Part shown: positions 19,441 to 32,226 of the stretch, piece after piece
Numbering within the stretch: the stretch's first letter is position 1
How the letters are laid out: every line of letters starts with the position of its first letter
Source: Phorcus lineatus
Taxonomy: Eukaryota; Mollusca; Gastropoda; Trochida; Trochidae
Assembly (NCBI GenBank): GCA_921293015.1
Contig: OV121092.1
Span: forward strand, 30,449,764 to 30,513,763
DNA: 64,000 nucleotides
Reading direction: 5' to 3'
Notes under the pieces: model-generated
What the model was told of the DNA's origin: nothing
Seen by the model: the letters and a program-made list of their open reading frames with translations, nothing else
Databases searched by the model: none
Made by a program: the position numbers and the translations under genes

Positions 19441-20510
19441 CAATCTGTACGCAATACATTGGTTTTGCGATAATGAATTTTAAGCTTTAATTTCGACTTA
19501 GTTACCTTGAAAACGAAAATATCTGCAGGTTTAGTAGTTCTGCAGTAACTATCTATATTTTTGTCAGTTGTCCGTTGATTATTACTAGATTATTTATATT
19601 CAAGTTAAACATGGCGGTCAGTGTTAAAAGGATTTTGGTATTAATACAACCTATATATACGCGGAGAATTTACGTAATTTGCCTTTTTTCTTAACCACTG
19701 TGAGTATGATACATGTAATTTCTATGTTGTCAGTTTCACGAAATTGAACACGAAATCAGTGTTGTAATTTTTATCTAACAGAAAAATTTTCAAAGGTTAA
19801 GAAATCAAATTCAATAAACGTTTTCGTACATTTTATCTCTTTAAAGTGTTTTTAAAAGGACGACAAGTCATTTTAAAGATGCAAGTTTTTACGTCTACAT
19901 AGCTTAAATTTTTTCGAAGAATATAAAAGTGTTTTTTATGTGTTAAATGACTCGCATATAGGGTCTTTAGTACTCTTTACTAAACATGCAAAGTGACTTG
20001 ATAAGAACTCCATACAAATTTCTTTCTTTCATAGTTACACATTGACGGCACGAACACGTACAATAGTATGATATTTTGCACAATATTTGTCAATGTACAT
20101 CTTTCTTTAATTATTTGGGTTGTTAGAGTAAAAATAATTTTATTTAAGAAAATTTAACTTTTAAATTGGCATTAACTGCAGCTAAGGAAAATTCAATCCG
20201 ATGTATGTTTTCTACTGGGCATCAATAAAACGTCTAGCCGAGAGTTAGCTTTCTTTGCAAGACCTTGACCTCTTCATCAAGCACGTGAAAAAGGTGGGTT
20301 TTGTTTACGTCAATAGTGACACGAAACTGTATTTTCCAAACATATGGGGCAAAGATACAGTTTGTTTTGTAAAATTATGAACAAATATATAAATTATATT
20401 TTTGTAGAATACAAATATTTGCCGAAAGATCTATCGCTTTTTGTCCGTTACTTGTTTGGCGTTGACTAGATCTCTCCGATTATCGCATAAAGGGGCACTA
20501 GGTATTTTTT
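19441..20510. other. AT-rich DNA, no gene seen
   Basis: Nothing recognisable. An ATG in good context near 19,611 opens only about 23 codons with no known start. Confidence 0.4.
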
Positions 20511-20515
20511 AGAAT

Positions 20516-20546
20516 CCCCCCCCCCCCCCCCCCCCCCCTCCCCCCC
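20516..20546. repeat. poly-C tract
   Basis: 23 C, one T, then 7 C. Such G4-prone runs recur at 24,841 inside an inverted-repeat element. Confidence 0.9.
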
Positions 20547-22000
20547 ACAATATTACTTTCAGAAAACCGTATTACATTCAGAGGGTAAAAACCCTAATTT
20601 CTCAACTCTAAAATTCGCAGTCGTAGAGGAAATTATTGTCAATATCAATCAAAAGAACGCATTTTTGTTGACACCTTTCAATTATTTGAGGTATGGAAAT
20701 GGAGTCGCAATTTTAAAGCGACTTTACCGTGCTACTGCCCCTATATATAAAAATAAAGATTGGTGGCATTTATCTTAGAACTCATTTTCAGATTATCATT
20801 GACAGGTTTGACTTGTATAATTTTATACAAAAGACATGTTTTGAAAACATTCGCTTGATATGTTTACCAAACCATATTTTAGCATCAGCCTATATATTAA
20901 ATCCGGGAAAGTATCGTTCGTGCGTCGACCTGACAATGTAATTGATATGAAATTGATTTAATCACCTTTTCCTTTTGCTAACATGTTTGTTTTATAGTAG
21001 GCTAACTCAATGAATTGTCCATAATTATTTCACTTTTATTTCTATTCATTAAGTGAATATATCTCGTGACACAACAAAATCTATATATATATACGGTAAT
21101 AATGATCCATGACTCTTGTATGCGCTGTGAGCACGTCATAGTGGAGTTTAGCGCTATATAAATGGACATATTATTATCATTTAAACTAAACGGTTTTCAT
21201 GTTACATATAAATTTAAAAAATACATTTTAAATCTTCATTTAAAACAAAAAACAAATTTAATTAAATTAATACTCTATATTAGTTTCTATTAAATTAATA
21301 GATTTTGTTAGAAAAACAATAACAACACGATAAATATTCATGTTTTTGTATAAAAATATATTTCTTGTATTCATTGTCTAGATAAATAACACTAGGAAAA
21401 TCTCATTTACGTTATTCTAATTACACTTTTAGATGTATCTGCTTATTTAAAATTCCGGAATTCCGGAAAACCACGTTTCAAAAATATAAATACAACAATT
21501 TATATAGCAGAGTATAAAATATGAAATGTATAAAATCTGCAATTATAATAGTTTGACGCTATCTTTGACTTTTATGCTAAAGATTCATGATAATATTTGA
21601 TAATATTTAAAAGACATGTTTTGTTGTTAAGTCGCTCTTGACATATAGCATATTAAATACATATTTTAAATAGTAATATTAAGTTTTTATCTTGTATAAA
21701 ATGAATTTAAATTCGATTCATTAATATCCTCCGTGAAATTCAACCACCAGTAAAAAGACAATAGTGAAATTCCCATTGAATCACGTGCGTATCAACTGTT
21801 GTAAGAATACGTTTTTAAATGATTAAAACCATTGTCGCCTTTTACACATAACTAGAAATAATCTCAGCTATGCACTTCCGTCGTAATAACAAATCTTTTT
21901 CCATAGAAAAGTATTTGAATGACAAGTTAGAAGCCGACGCAGTTTATAATCTAACACATCAAAAATAACCGAAGATATTTATATTTGACTATACAGGGAA
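20547..22000. other. AT-rich DNA, no gene seen
   Basis: No open frame beyond 70 codons and no recognisable family. Short A/T tracts only. Confidence 0.45.
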
Positions 22001-22043
22001 TTGAGTTGAGGTGAGGTGTTTTGGATTTTAACGCCGCTTTCAA
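22001..22043 (-). mobile_element. tRNA-derived SINE family S1, 3' end fragment
   Basis: Reverse complement of the 3' end of the SINE at 30,534: the gaaagcggcgttaaaa block followed by the CCTCA-rich tail. With 22,603-22,710 it appears to be one minus-strand copy split by about 560 bp of other DNA. Confidence 0.7.
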
Positions 22044-22602
22044 AAACAGGCGCGTAACTAAGAATTTTTCAGTTGCAATCACAACTTAAGGATGTGATAA
22101 ACACAATACCAATCAAATGTAAAGGTGCCATCAAAATTATCTATGGTAAGAATAACGCAATGAACAACTGTATGTTCACCTTTGATTTATTTTTTTTATA
22201 CATTTTGAGACGATAGAACAAATGAAGAATGATTTGATTTTCCAATTTTTGAGATAACATAATACTAAAGTTTCTTAAACATGTTTTCTAAGATTATTAC
22301 TTGGATGCAAAGCGATTTTACCAACTTGGCAATACGGCGCAGATGTCTGGTCCGAGACACGCGAAAGACGCTATATACACCACACAAATGTCAATTTTTT
22401 TTATAAACAATAAACTATTCATCAAGTGGTTGGACATGATCGATTTTCTGCGAAGATTACCATCAGTAAAATTTTAGAGAAACATCTATTCAAGAAACGT
22501 AAATGTCAAATACTGTGTATATCCAAATTATATGACGTTTATACTAAATGCTTTTATTGAATTTCAAAGTGTAAGCACTTGCTTTTTGTGCTACAATTAA
22601 GG
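22044..22602. other. DNA separating two halves of a SINE copy
   Basis: It lies between two collinear parts of the same SINE, so it is either a later insertion or the product of rearrangement. No open frame or terminal repeats are evident. Confidence 0.4.
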
Positions 22603-22710
22603 TACTAGTATGCAGGGAGAAAGTCAGCAACACTACTGTGGCTGTGCATTGCGGTGAAACCTGCGAGCATCGGCTACAACTAGCGAACCACAAGTGTTAC
22701 CGCGCTGAAT
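22603..22710 (-). mobile_element. tRNA-derived SINE family S1, core fragment
   Basis: Reverse complement of the central part of the family, including ggttcgctagtt and the tttctccctgca block. The tRNA-like head is missing. Confidence 0.8.
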
Positions 22711-24045
22711 ATAATGAATTGATGCTGAGAAAATGATCGCCATTACTTCAAAACAAACTTTCAAATTATTAAATGTTACCTTAGCCTTCAGGATTGTTTA
22801 AAGTAACGTTATTTTTTACTGTTGTCGCTTGTATTTGTTTTTTTTTACAAAAATGCACTAATTTTTTTAAAGTTCTTAAAATTTCATGCTAAAAAAATAT
22901 CAAACTTTGAAATTATTGAATGTAAGTCCCATCGGTGTTGAGCCTCACTACATACCGTCGCGTTACAAAAGCGTTGACCTTATGTCAAAGCGCGTAACCG
23001 TTCACAAGAGAATTGAGTGCAATACTTCCGGTGTAGCTTTCTAGGTCACGTGACCTTAAACTGGGTGGGGGCCACATATGCATTCAGCTTCGATGAAGCA
23101 TTACACGATTTAAACTGGTAGTTATGAAATGTGACGCAAATACGATACGATACGATTGTTTGTACTATTATAGGAGAAAGCGTTGTTTTTCTAAAAGTCT
23201 TTTTATTTTACTGCTAATTTAACTTTTTAGGATATAGGTTGAAAAATTCTACTGTTAAAATCTTCTTGAAAGTATTTTAAAGTGTTCTATTATGATCCAC
23301 TGAAAACTACGTAATGATATTTTGAGGTACTGAATTTTCGTTAGAACAAAGACAAAATTCATGATGCCATGTTAATTCTTAAAATTAATTTTGTATATGA
23401 ATAGTTGTCTCTGTAATTTTTCGATCTTTTAGAATATGTTTCGATGTATGTAAGATTTTATTTATCATATAAACACCTTTACATAAATCATACAAACTGC
23501 ATCGACAATCGAATCAAAAGCTGTATAATTTGTACATATATTCAGTAGTAGATCACAAATAATATCAACCGTTAAAAACCGTTAATATTTGTTTTTGATA
23601 AATTGGGACAAACCAGGGGTGATTGAAACATGCACAAAGGTATAGTTAAGGTAAATGAGTCCCATCACGTATTAAATATCAATTTTAAATAAAAGCACAA
23701 ATAATTATTTTTAATCTATAAAAATGATGTAGAGACATCCATGATTATATCTATAGGCTTTGAATTTGATATGTACAGTATATTGCATGACATGACGTGT
23801 CGAATAGAGATTTATGTTTCAGACTTTGGTTTGGGAAGAGACTATACTTTGACAAAAGAAAGTAAATTTGAAGCTGAAGTCTAGAACAATTGATTAATCT
23901 ATAGTGCGTTAACACTGTATCCTCTTGTTCGGAACAATCTTTTAATAATATGGAAAATGGATTCTCAAATAAAGGACGGATCGATTGTATTAGACTTATA
24001 GGGGCAGATGTAAGATTTTTTTCCAAAATTTCATTTCGTAGAAAC
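22711..24045. other. AT-rich DNA, no gene seen
   Basis: No supported gene. A minus-strand frame of 98 codons at 23,751-24,047 has no recognisable domain and ordinary AT-rich codon content. Confidence 0.45.
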
Positions 24046-24075
24046 AAGTATCAAGTATCAAGTATCAAGTATCAA
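24046..24075 (+). repeat. 7-bp microsatellite
   Basis: About four copies of AAGTATC, directly before a segment related to 42,627-42,715. Confidence 0.85.
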
Positions 24076-24161
24076 GCGAAAATTACTGGTGGCCGTTTTG
24101 TGTGAACATTTTTTGATAATTTAAGATAGGAAAATTTATCCCGATAGCTTAACCGAACATG

Positions 24162-24630
24162 TTAAAGAGCCACTCCGTGATTTTCACAACCTATTTTTTT
24201 ACCTTTAATACGAACCTAAATGTCATATGTGGTGATATAAAATCAAAACATCTTAACTTTTCATGTCCAAAAGACATCTATATGACAAATACTTGTTTTC
24301 CATGAAAATCTAAAAACAGCCTTTTAAATGCACAGAGGTGTAGTTATCACGTCCAATATACATGAATACTAGTTATTTAACCTAACAAACACTATCAACT
24401 CCTAACTGTCCTCCTGGCTGTTTTAGATAAGTCTTCAAAATTACGTTTGACTATTTGACTGTCCGGTTTCCGATCATAATTGCGACGTTCTACCTTCATA
24501 TTGTCACTGTAAAAAAACAATAAGCTTTAAAATGTGTCTTTTTGGTAACAGTCGATACTTGGCGATCGAATGACACCATTGATTAAGTTTGGCATATATG
24601 ACTCCAACAACTCACGGAGTGGCTCTTTAA
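24162..24630 (+). mobile_element. TTAA-flanked MITE, copy 1
   Basis: About 461 bp between TTAA duplications, with terminal inverted repeats AGAGCCACTCCGTGA and its complement. No coding capacity. TTAA duplication is typical of piggyBac-type transposition, though these ends do not begin with CCC. A homologous copy lies inverted at 50,241. Confidence 0.85.
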
Positions 24631-24719
24631 GTTCAATTAGACTGCTGAGTGGTATTCTTTGATCCCTGAGGTATGTTATCTTCTAGCATTGATATTATGT
24701 ATATCATATTTATATTCTC

Positions 24720-24895
24720 CAGTGGCGGATCCAAAGGGGGGGGGGTCCGGTCCTCCCCTTTTGAAAATCAATTATAGATTCAAGTCATTAAAAATGAAAT
24801 GAATAGTAAATTATATATAACGTAACAAAAAGCCCAATTCCCCCCCCCCCCCCCCCCCCCCCCCACCCCTTTCAAAAATCCTGGATCCGCCACTG
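24720..24895. mobile_element. inverted-repeat element with G and C runs
   Basis: Ends are CAGTGGCGGATCC and its complement. A run of 10 G sits inside the left end and 24 C inside the right end, so the strands can fold back. No clear target duplication. Resembles short non-autonomous elements seen in many invertebrates. Confidence 0.75.
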
Positions 24896-27800
24896 CTCTC
24901 TGTGTAGTAGTATCATTGAAACATACTGTTTGCTATCTCTTAGTCAGATAAATATTTCGCCTTTTTCTAAAAATGTCCGTGAAAAGGAATGATACAATAA
25001 ACCATTTTCTATAACCCTGCTTACGCTTACATCAATACAAAAAAAAAGAAAAAAAAACTGACAAAAAGCTCTGTTGATTTAAAGCGATCTGTAGGCCAAC
25101 GCAGGCTTGTTTCTACTTATTGTTGTTGTTGTTATCGTTGTTGTTGTTCAATCGATTCCAGATAATATCTCTGCCTACGGCATGGACGCGTTACTGCCTA
25201 GACATTCAATCTCGAGCCAAAGGGGACCTTCTATTTGAGGGGGGAGGGAATTTTTGGTACTATCCCAATAAGGCATTTCTGTTGAGTCAAAAATTCAAAG
25301 GCACACTCAAGTTTGTGAACTAGTAATTATATCATTAAATATCATGATCTTGGATATCAAGCACTTTAGCCAATCACGACCCTTTCTATGTATTGTTAAC
25401 GGTGCATTCAAAGGATTGATGCTGCATCCGGACGTGTAAACGGCCTAGCTCAACCAGGTTATTTTTAAGACAAATACTTAGAAAACATATCCTCGTTCGT
25501 CCAATCAAGGTATTGTGACGTCACAATTGTGTCTACTACTTGTGTCACAATGGCAGTAACGTCGCCTAAATAATAGTTTCAGCACACTGTCGGCTAATAT
25601 ACATGATTGAATTTCGCAAATAATAAACAGAATACAAAATTTTCCACCGTTACCATTTCAGTTTTTTTTGTGCCGAACTCGTAAATAAAAACTATTTTAT
25701 TTGGGCTAAAATATGATTTTGTTGAGTTAACAATATTAGCAAAATACTCATCTGTTGGATTTTTTTCTTTTTCTGTTTTTAAAAAAAATAACAATAATTA
25801 ATAATTCGATAAGATATGATATTTGTTTGATAGTACACGGTGAATTTAGGCACCGAACTTTTGAAGAATATTGAGGACTTAAGACCTATGACGAAGGTGT
25901 TCATTTCACTCCTTTGTTGTATTAATACAATATGACATAAAATCAAAATCAACGTGAGTACAAAATTATGGAGGCTATAAAAATCATATCGAATTGGAGA
26001 GACTCAATTTTCGAGGAGTAATAATTTAATTTATTGCATAAAATGAATACGGGGAATTTGGGGTATTTTTTACGGTAGGTCATACGGTATTTCAAGCTGA
26101 CATAGTATATTTAGGAGAATAGGAAAAAATCCCAAAAAAAGCAAAACCAAACAATAAAAACACAAAAAACAACAAATGGCATGGAATTAAAGGAACGCGT
26201 CTTTTTTATTTTTCAACTGCGATTATTTATGGAATTATGAATTTATTGAAACATGTATCCAATGGTAACTCGGTCCGTCTACATATTTGTATGGTAACCT
26301 GTAACTCAACATAATTCATGTAAACAGCGACATTGTCCAAATGTTAAAATGTTACAGCATGTACATCTCTACAAAATGTGGACATTTTAGAAACGAATAC
26401 TTAACGGTTAACCTAAAACACAAAAAGCTTTTGTCAAAAATATCCTTTCTCAAATAGGTCAACTAATCTAAACTCATATTTATAAACTTATCCGAAACGA
26501 AACACACTGTACATAACAGACTCAGAGTTAAGTTTTCAGGTAGTAAATTATTTTGTTACAGTAAGCTTAATAGCCCGTTTATAGTTCTTAGCTTTTCATA
26601 TGTAAGAAAACAGTGGTTTAAACAAAGCGACCACGTGCGTTGTTCTTCATTGTTCCAGATTTTCTAGGCGCGAAGAGTTACCTCCCTTCAGCCGTGGAGT
26701 TAACGAAACTGTTACACCTGGAGAATATCAAGTTTTTATCACAGTCGGCCCATAAATTAGGCTTCTCAGCCCATTTCAAATGTTTTTACTCTAATTATGA
26801 ATGAGTTTTGATTTTCATGGAATCAGATTTAGGTATTTGAAACGTAAGAAATCTGCATTTTTCGACTTAGGCCTACACGATATCTACTTTGTTACGGTGG
26901 AATACTTGCTAAAAGATATCTATTCTCAAGGTATTTTTAATAAAATAACTATCACCATTAAAAATCACAATCGCATGCATCAAACTTTGAATTACGAATA
27001 AATTTATAAACATGATTTTTTTATGGGTAAAATGCGTTTCTTGTCATCCTGTTTTCTCAAGTGTTAATTATATTTTATCATCAACTGACTTTTGGTTTTA
27101 ACGATATTTAATTTTGTATTTTCATCGAGTTACGAGGAATTCAGCAAGTTGTCTTACACATATCGATACAGAAGCTGAAGAACAACTTTGATATATTGTG
27201 GCGAAAACGATTTTTTGGAAATAAACCTCTGTGAATTTCTATGGAACTATTGAGAAGTAACTTAGGATTTAGTTTTATTCTAATTGAAATTGTACAACGA
27301 ATAACATCTAGTCGATGTTCGTTTTTCACCGAAAGAGTGCAACATTTTTGTTCTACATAACATTAAACATTTTACAAAACGAAATCTCAAAAATACAATC
27401 GATCAACGTTTTAAAACAAATTGAAATATTTCGTAGCTTAATAATTTTTAAACGTTAAAAAAACTGAAAAATGTTGACTGAAAAATTGAGTAGAAAATAT
27501 GATTTTAGACCTTATTTAGGCTAGACATAAGGTGAAGTTTACAGCTAAGAAAATAACGATAACATTGTTAAAACGTTTTTTTCGTTGGTCATTTCAACAA
27601 AATCATTACTAAATTTGTATTATATTGTCGTTATATAATGACTTATGGACCGACAAAAAATTAGAATTACATCCATGAACATTCAACTACAGCTATGCAT
27701 ATGCCATGCCACCGAGATCCTTTATTTCAAACGCATACAGAAGATTTGCGTATTTTGCTGAATTAGATTTTACGCAAATATTACCACTAACTCAGAATCT

Positions 27801-28489
27801 TAGATCAACGATGATTTTCAATGGCGATTTAAATATAATATCGAGAGATTTATCAAATAATGGAATGCTTTAAAAAAATTGAGATAGATTTTATTTTTTG
27901 TCAAAGATTTGTAAAATTAAAAAAAATATGACATATTGTGTATATCCATTAAACGTTAACTTCTGGTTGACGACCATTAGTTTTAATTGTAAAGTTCAGA
28001 AAATAATTGATGACAAAAATATTTTAAAAAGTCGATACACGAAACTCCAAAATGGAAAGGGAGTGAGACTTTTGAATAAGAAATCAATTGAAAATGTGAA
28101 ATAAAAAGATACCACAAGGTTGAAATTCGGGCACCATACCATTAGAAAATGCGTTAATGATATCGGCAATGATTTATGACTTTTAGATTGAAGATAAACT
28201 GTAATCAGCTTTTATGTATCAACGAAATTACCATTTTTTGGTTCAAATAAATTAAAACCTCGAATACAGTTTGACTCAACGAGCCTTTTATGCAATAATT
28301 ATCACATTTGACATCTTCGTTAGTTTAGCTAGCGTCTTTACATTTTAGGCGTTAATTCGTACAGATCTGTAGAATGAGTAATGTTAAATCCGGTGCGGAA
28401 ATTACAATCAAATGTGCTTATCAGTGACGGAACCGTATGATACACTGGTATTTAGAATATTTCCTTTATCAGTTTGTGTATATGAAATG
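24896..28489. other. AT-rich DNA, no gene seen
   Basis: Contains a (TTG)n microsatellite at about 25,119-25,149. Frames of 60-70 codons occur at random density. No exon or RNA gene recognised. Confidence 0.45.
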
Positions 28490-29320
28490 GTATTTATTTA
28501 TTTATTTATATGCACATTGTCATGATGACGTTTACCTAAACAAAAGCTCATATCATTCGATGTCAGGAAGAAAATATTCCAAGAAATGAGAAGGGATTTT
28601 TTGGGGTTTTTTTTGCAGATTGAATAAGCAGTTATATTTGTCATCCAATAGCAAATTGTTTCGGTGCATATGATTGTGTGTAAAAATATAGGTTATTTAT
28701 ACGCTTCCATGATATCTTTGCTGTGATCAAAAGCTCGTGGTTTCACGGGAAAGGATTTGCTTTCGTAAATAAAAGGTTTTGTATTGTGTGTATCCCTTTA
28801 CATAGGAAATGGGTTTAATGTGCCTCCCACTATAACACGTTGGTTCGATGGTATCAGATTTCCTATAATCAAGTTACCCCATATCCAGGATAATTATTTT
28901 TATGTAGTTTTTCCATGATATCGTTGATACCGTCAAAAACTCTTGAAAGTTTGTGTCAGGAAGTAAATTTTAACAAGTGAGAGTTGGTGTATATTGTGTA
29001 TTCCTTAAAATAGAAGACGAGTTTCATGTGTCCAACACTATAACCCGTTGTATCCGGTCATCAAATTTCCTTTTAATATTGTTACGTCATATCAATTGTG
29101 TGATTATTTATATGTATTATGTCATTCTACCGTTGCTCATTCTATAATCTCATGACATTCTATGCCAGGAAGTAGACATTCTCATAAGTGAGAGGTTGTG
29201 TATTACTTGAAATATAAGACGAGTTTTACTTGTCTCACAGTATAAACCGTTGTTTTGGAATATCATATTAAAACAAATACATAATACGATAATTATTTAT
29301 ATGTACACTGTAATGTCGTA
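28490..29320 (+). repeat. degenerate tandem repeat, ~205-bp unit
   Basis: About four diverged units sharing blocks such as caggaagtaaat, aagtgagag, tattgtgtat, gacgagttt and actataaccc. No stable frame runs through it. Confidence 0.75.
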
Positions 29321-30533
29321 CAGACATAAAAAAAATAGGCAGTTGGCCGACATAAAGCACATGAGAGCACATGTTAATAATTATAGTTCAAAACTAATTA
29401 TCTGATTTAAATAAAAGTCATAACGCGGAGCGTTATTAGGGAAAAGTATGTGGTTTTTTGCTGTCACATATCTGTACATTAGTTAAAGAGGGCTTTTTAT
29501 GATAAACCAGTGGAGGAATATTAACATTACAGTTCCGGTTTTAGGGCAATAATGATGATTTTATAAGATAACTCTTACCATAGAAAGTACATTTCGGATC
29601 ACAAAATCATTTTGCTTAATTTTCCTCCAAATTCCCCGTAGCATAAGGATATACAAAACATGAAGAAATGTCAAATGCTATTACGCTGTTCGTTTGATAA
29701 GAGTACTTAAGCTTGGGGAAGCAGGCAGATATAAAAAAGTGTCATATCAACCGTCCTGTATCTACGTCTTACCCTGAGACAGGATGCATATCAACATACC
29801 TTTGACCAATCATCCCCAAATTTGGTATACTGACCCCCCAAATGTTTTATGTGTTTTTTTTGTGTTTGGACATCTTTTAAAATATTCTGGGTTTTTTTAT
29901 GGCAACAAGTGACAATATGTTTTATAAGGTGTGTTTTCGGATCATAACCCCGAGACTACTTCACTAATCATCACCAAGATCACGTTAATGCGTCTGTTCT
30001 GGGTTGGCCTTTTATGCAATTTGATTTTTTTTCTGTCTCATTGACAAGAATTTTGACTTTTTGAATGGTGTAGGGTTTGTAATATAGCAATACTGTAATA
30101 CATGTACTGCTTGGTCCTTCATCACCCAAAACTGTTAAACAGCATATCATATAGTCATGTGTTTTAGGGATGTATTGGTTAGAGATATTGAGAATGGGGG
30201 GAAGTACGAGACTTCCGTTTTTACGAGTAAAATATTCTTCTTCTTGAAATTGAAATATTTGCTCTTTACTGTTTTCAAAGTCCAAAAATCGGAGAACCGT
30301 GTTCATTTAAGCGTGATCTTATGATGCTTTAAAAAAAGTGTAACTATGTATTTCTATGTTGAAAATGTAAAAGGAATGAAGGATGAAAGATGTCTTGATT
30401 TTTTTCTATTATTTTGATTATCACCTCATTAAACATGAGTAGCATGAGTAGGATTTATATTTCTGGACAGGGATAAATAAATTTGTTTTCCTATCCTTGT
30501 CATTTCTCCCCCATGGTTAGCTGGATAAGTAGT
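29321..30533. other. no supported gene
   Basis: A minus-strand frame of 108 codons lies at 29,980-30,306. I recognise no family and see no splice or repeat context; it could be chance. Confidence 0.4.
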
Positions 30534-30843
30534 TAAGTGGCGCAGTGGTTAGCGCGTTCGGCTTCGGATCAAGTGGTCCTTGGTTCAAATCCCGCCAGGG
30601 GCTCGGCAACTTTGTCTGCAGTAGAGAAGTGTTCTACACACAATAAGGTTTGGGTGCAATGCTACATTGAATTTCAGCGCAGTAACACCCATGGTTCGCT
30701 AGTTCCAGCCGATGTTCGCAGGTTTCACCGCAATGCATAGCCGCAATGACGTTGCGGGCTTTCTCCCTGCAATAATACTAGCAGCCGCGATATAAGTGAA
30801 ATACTCTTGAAACAGCGTAAAACCCCAACTCACCTCACCTCAC
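30534..30843 (+). mobile_element. tRNA-derived SINE family S1, full copy
   Basis: The head resembles a tRNA with an A box (ggcgcagtggttagc) and a B box (GGTTCAAATCC), but its arms no longer pair properly. A conserved core and a CCTCA-repeat tail follow. Other copies are at 42,712 (head lost) and 22,001/22,603 (minus). Pol III would transcribe it; mobility depends on a partner LINE that cannot be named here. Confidence 0.88.
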
Positions 30844-32008
30844 TAATTGTTTTAGTTGCCGGGAAGACTTGACTATTTGAGATGCTTGTTTAATTATACT
30901 AGAGTAAATTTTAATTGTATTTTTAAAGTACCTATAAAAAGGAATTGTTTCCGAATCGTTTTACTTGTAATATGTTTTATCTTGAAAATAATGGTTATTT
31001 TGTCTTCTTAGTTTACCAAAGAAACAGAAATGCTTTCATCTTTGAAAGTATTAGGATCGATAAATCAATCAATCCTTATTCACTCAAAAATCGAACTGCA
31101 TTTAAATAGTGTAACACCTTACATTATTGATAGATGTAATATTTTTGAGGGCAAACGTGTTTTGTTCATGCGCAATAGGTAACTGTCATGCAAAGATTAC
31201 CCAAATATCAAATATTGTTAATGATTTAAGAGCATCAGATCCTTGTACCAAATAAAGATCTAACTTAGTCTTTTAACGGAAGAGCAGGGAAGTGTGTTTG
31301 TACTTTTCAATTGCTTATAAATGAGTGTATTCTATGCAACTCGTAGAAATTTTCCTAGTAACTGTATCACTTCGAAGGGATAGAGATTGCTATAATGATA
31401 TTTCATCTATACTCAACTCATTTGATTATCTTATTCGATTTAATTTCTTGACCAGCCATGCAATTCCGAAAACTTTCGTCAAAATATTGAAATAAAATAT
31501 TTATATAAAAAATTGAAAACTACAAACTCGTTTTCGAAAATACTTCCGATACATCAATTTTTTAAAAAAATTTTTTATTCCAATAAATAATCAATACATT
31601 TTCAGAAAGACATAATCAACAATACGACTAGATGGAATATATACTAATTCAACCAAATTATAGAGTCATAGTATCTTTCATCATAAGTAAAGTTATACTT
31701 ATTTTTTCTTTTTTTTTTTTTTTTGGAGTCTCTTCAGCATTTAGGTTGACAAAATTACACTGACACTTTGATCTAAATCAAAATATAACCCAAGCCCGTT
31801 TCTGAAAGCTACGTTTACAAGATGCATAAATATCTAAACTGATCTTTCAACGACAAGTTTTCGTTTCCATCACGTTCATTAGTCTCTCAAAAATACCTTT
31901 AAATACATATAAGGTTACCTCATGAAAAGATCTAAACTGAAATCTTTTCTGAGAATCCTCACAAAGATTTGATAAAATTGTAAATTTTGAAAGAATAATC
32001 CTTGGCAG
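30844..32008. other. AT-rich DNA, no gene seen
   Basis: A T-rich run lies at about 31,700-31,723. No gene-like structure otherwise. Confidence 0.45.
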
Positions 32009-32226
32009 TTTATACGCCACATCGTTGCGGGACTCGTTAAAAAACTCTACCATAAATCTCTTGTGTAATAATCGTCATATCATAACGTCATATGAATTGT
32101 CGTCCATAATCAGCCATCCATTAAAGGCTAGTTTTCCCGCATATTTCCACAGAATGCCAACAACACGACTCATAATTTAAATCAATGCGCCCGGATTTTC
32201 ATGAATATAAATAATTTTTACCAAGG
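32009..32226 (-). repeat. duplicated segment D1, copy 1
   Basis: About 218 bp related to 33,859-34,073, in the same orientation about 1.85 kb away. On the minus strand both copies contain an ATG followed by codons for similar short peptides (MVEFFNESRNDVAYK here) after an AT-rich leader. The frame continues for 68 codons, but similarity ends at the edge of the duplication. Confidence 0.75.

Noticed and set aside
29980-30306. 108-codon minus-strand frame as a gene
   Set aside because: No recognisable family, composition like its surroundings, no splice evidence; kept only as a remark.
30560-30600. SINE S1 head as a functional tRNA
   Set aside because: A and B boxes are present but acceptor and anticodon arms do not pair into a proper tRNA.
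30537-30740. 67-codon frame starting MAQWLARSASDQ
   Set aside because: Lies wholly inside the tRNA-derived SINE; the pattern is the tRNA-like head translated.
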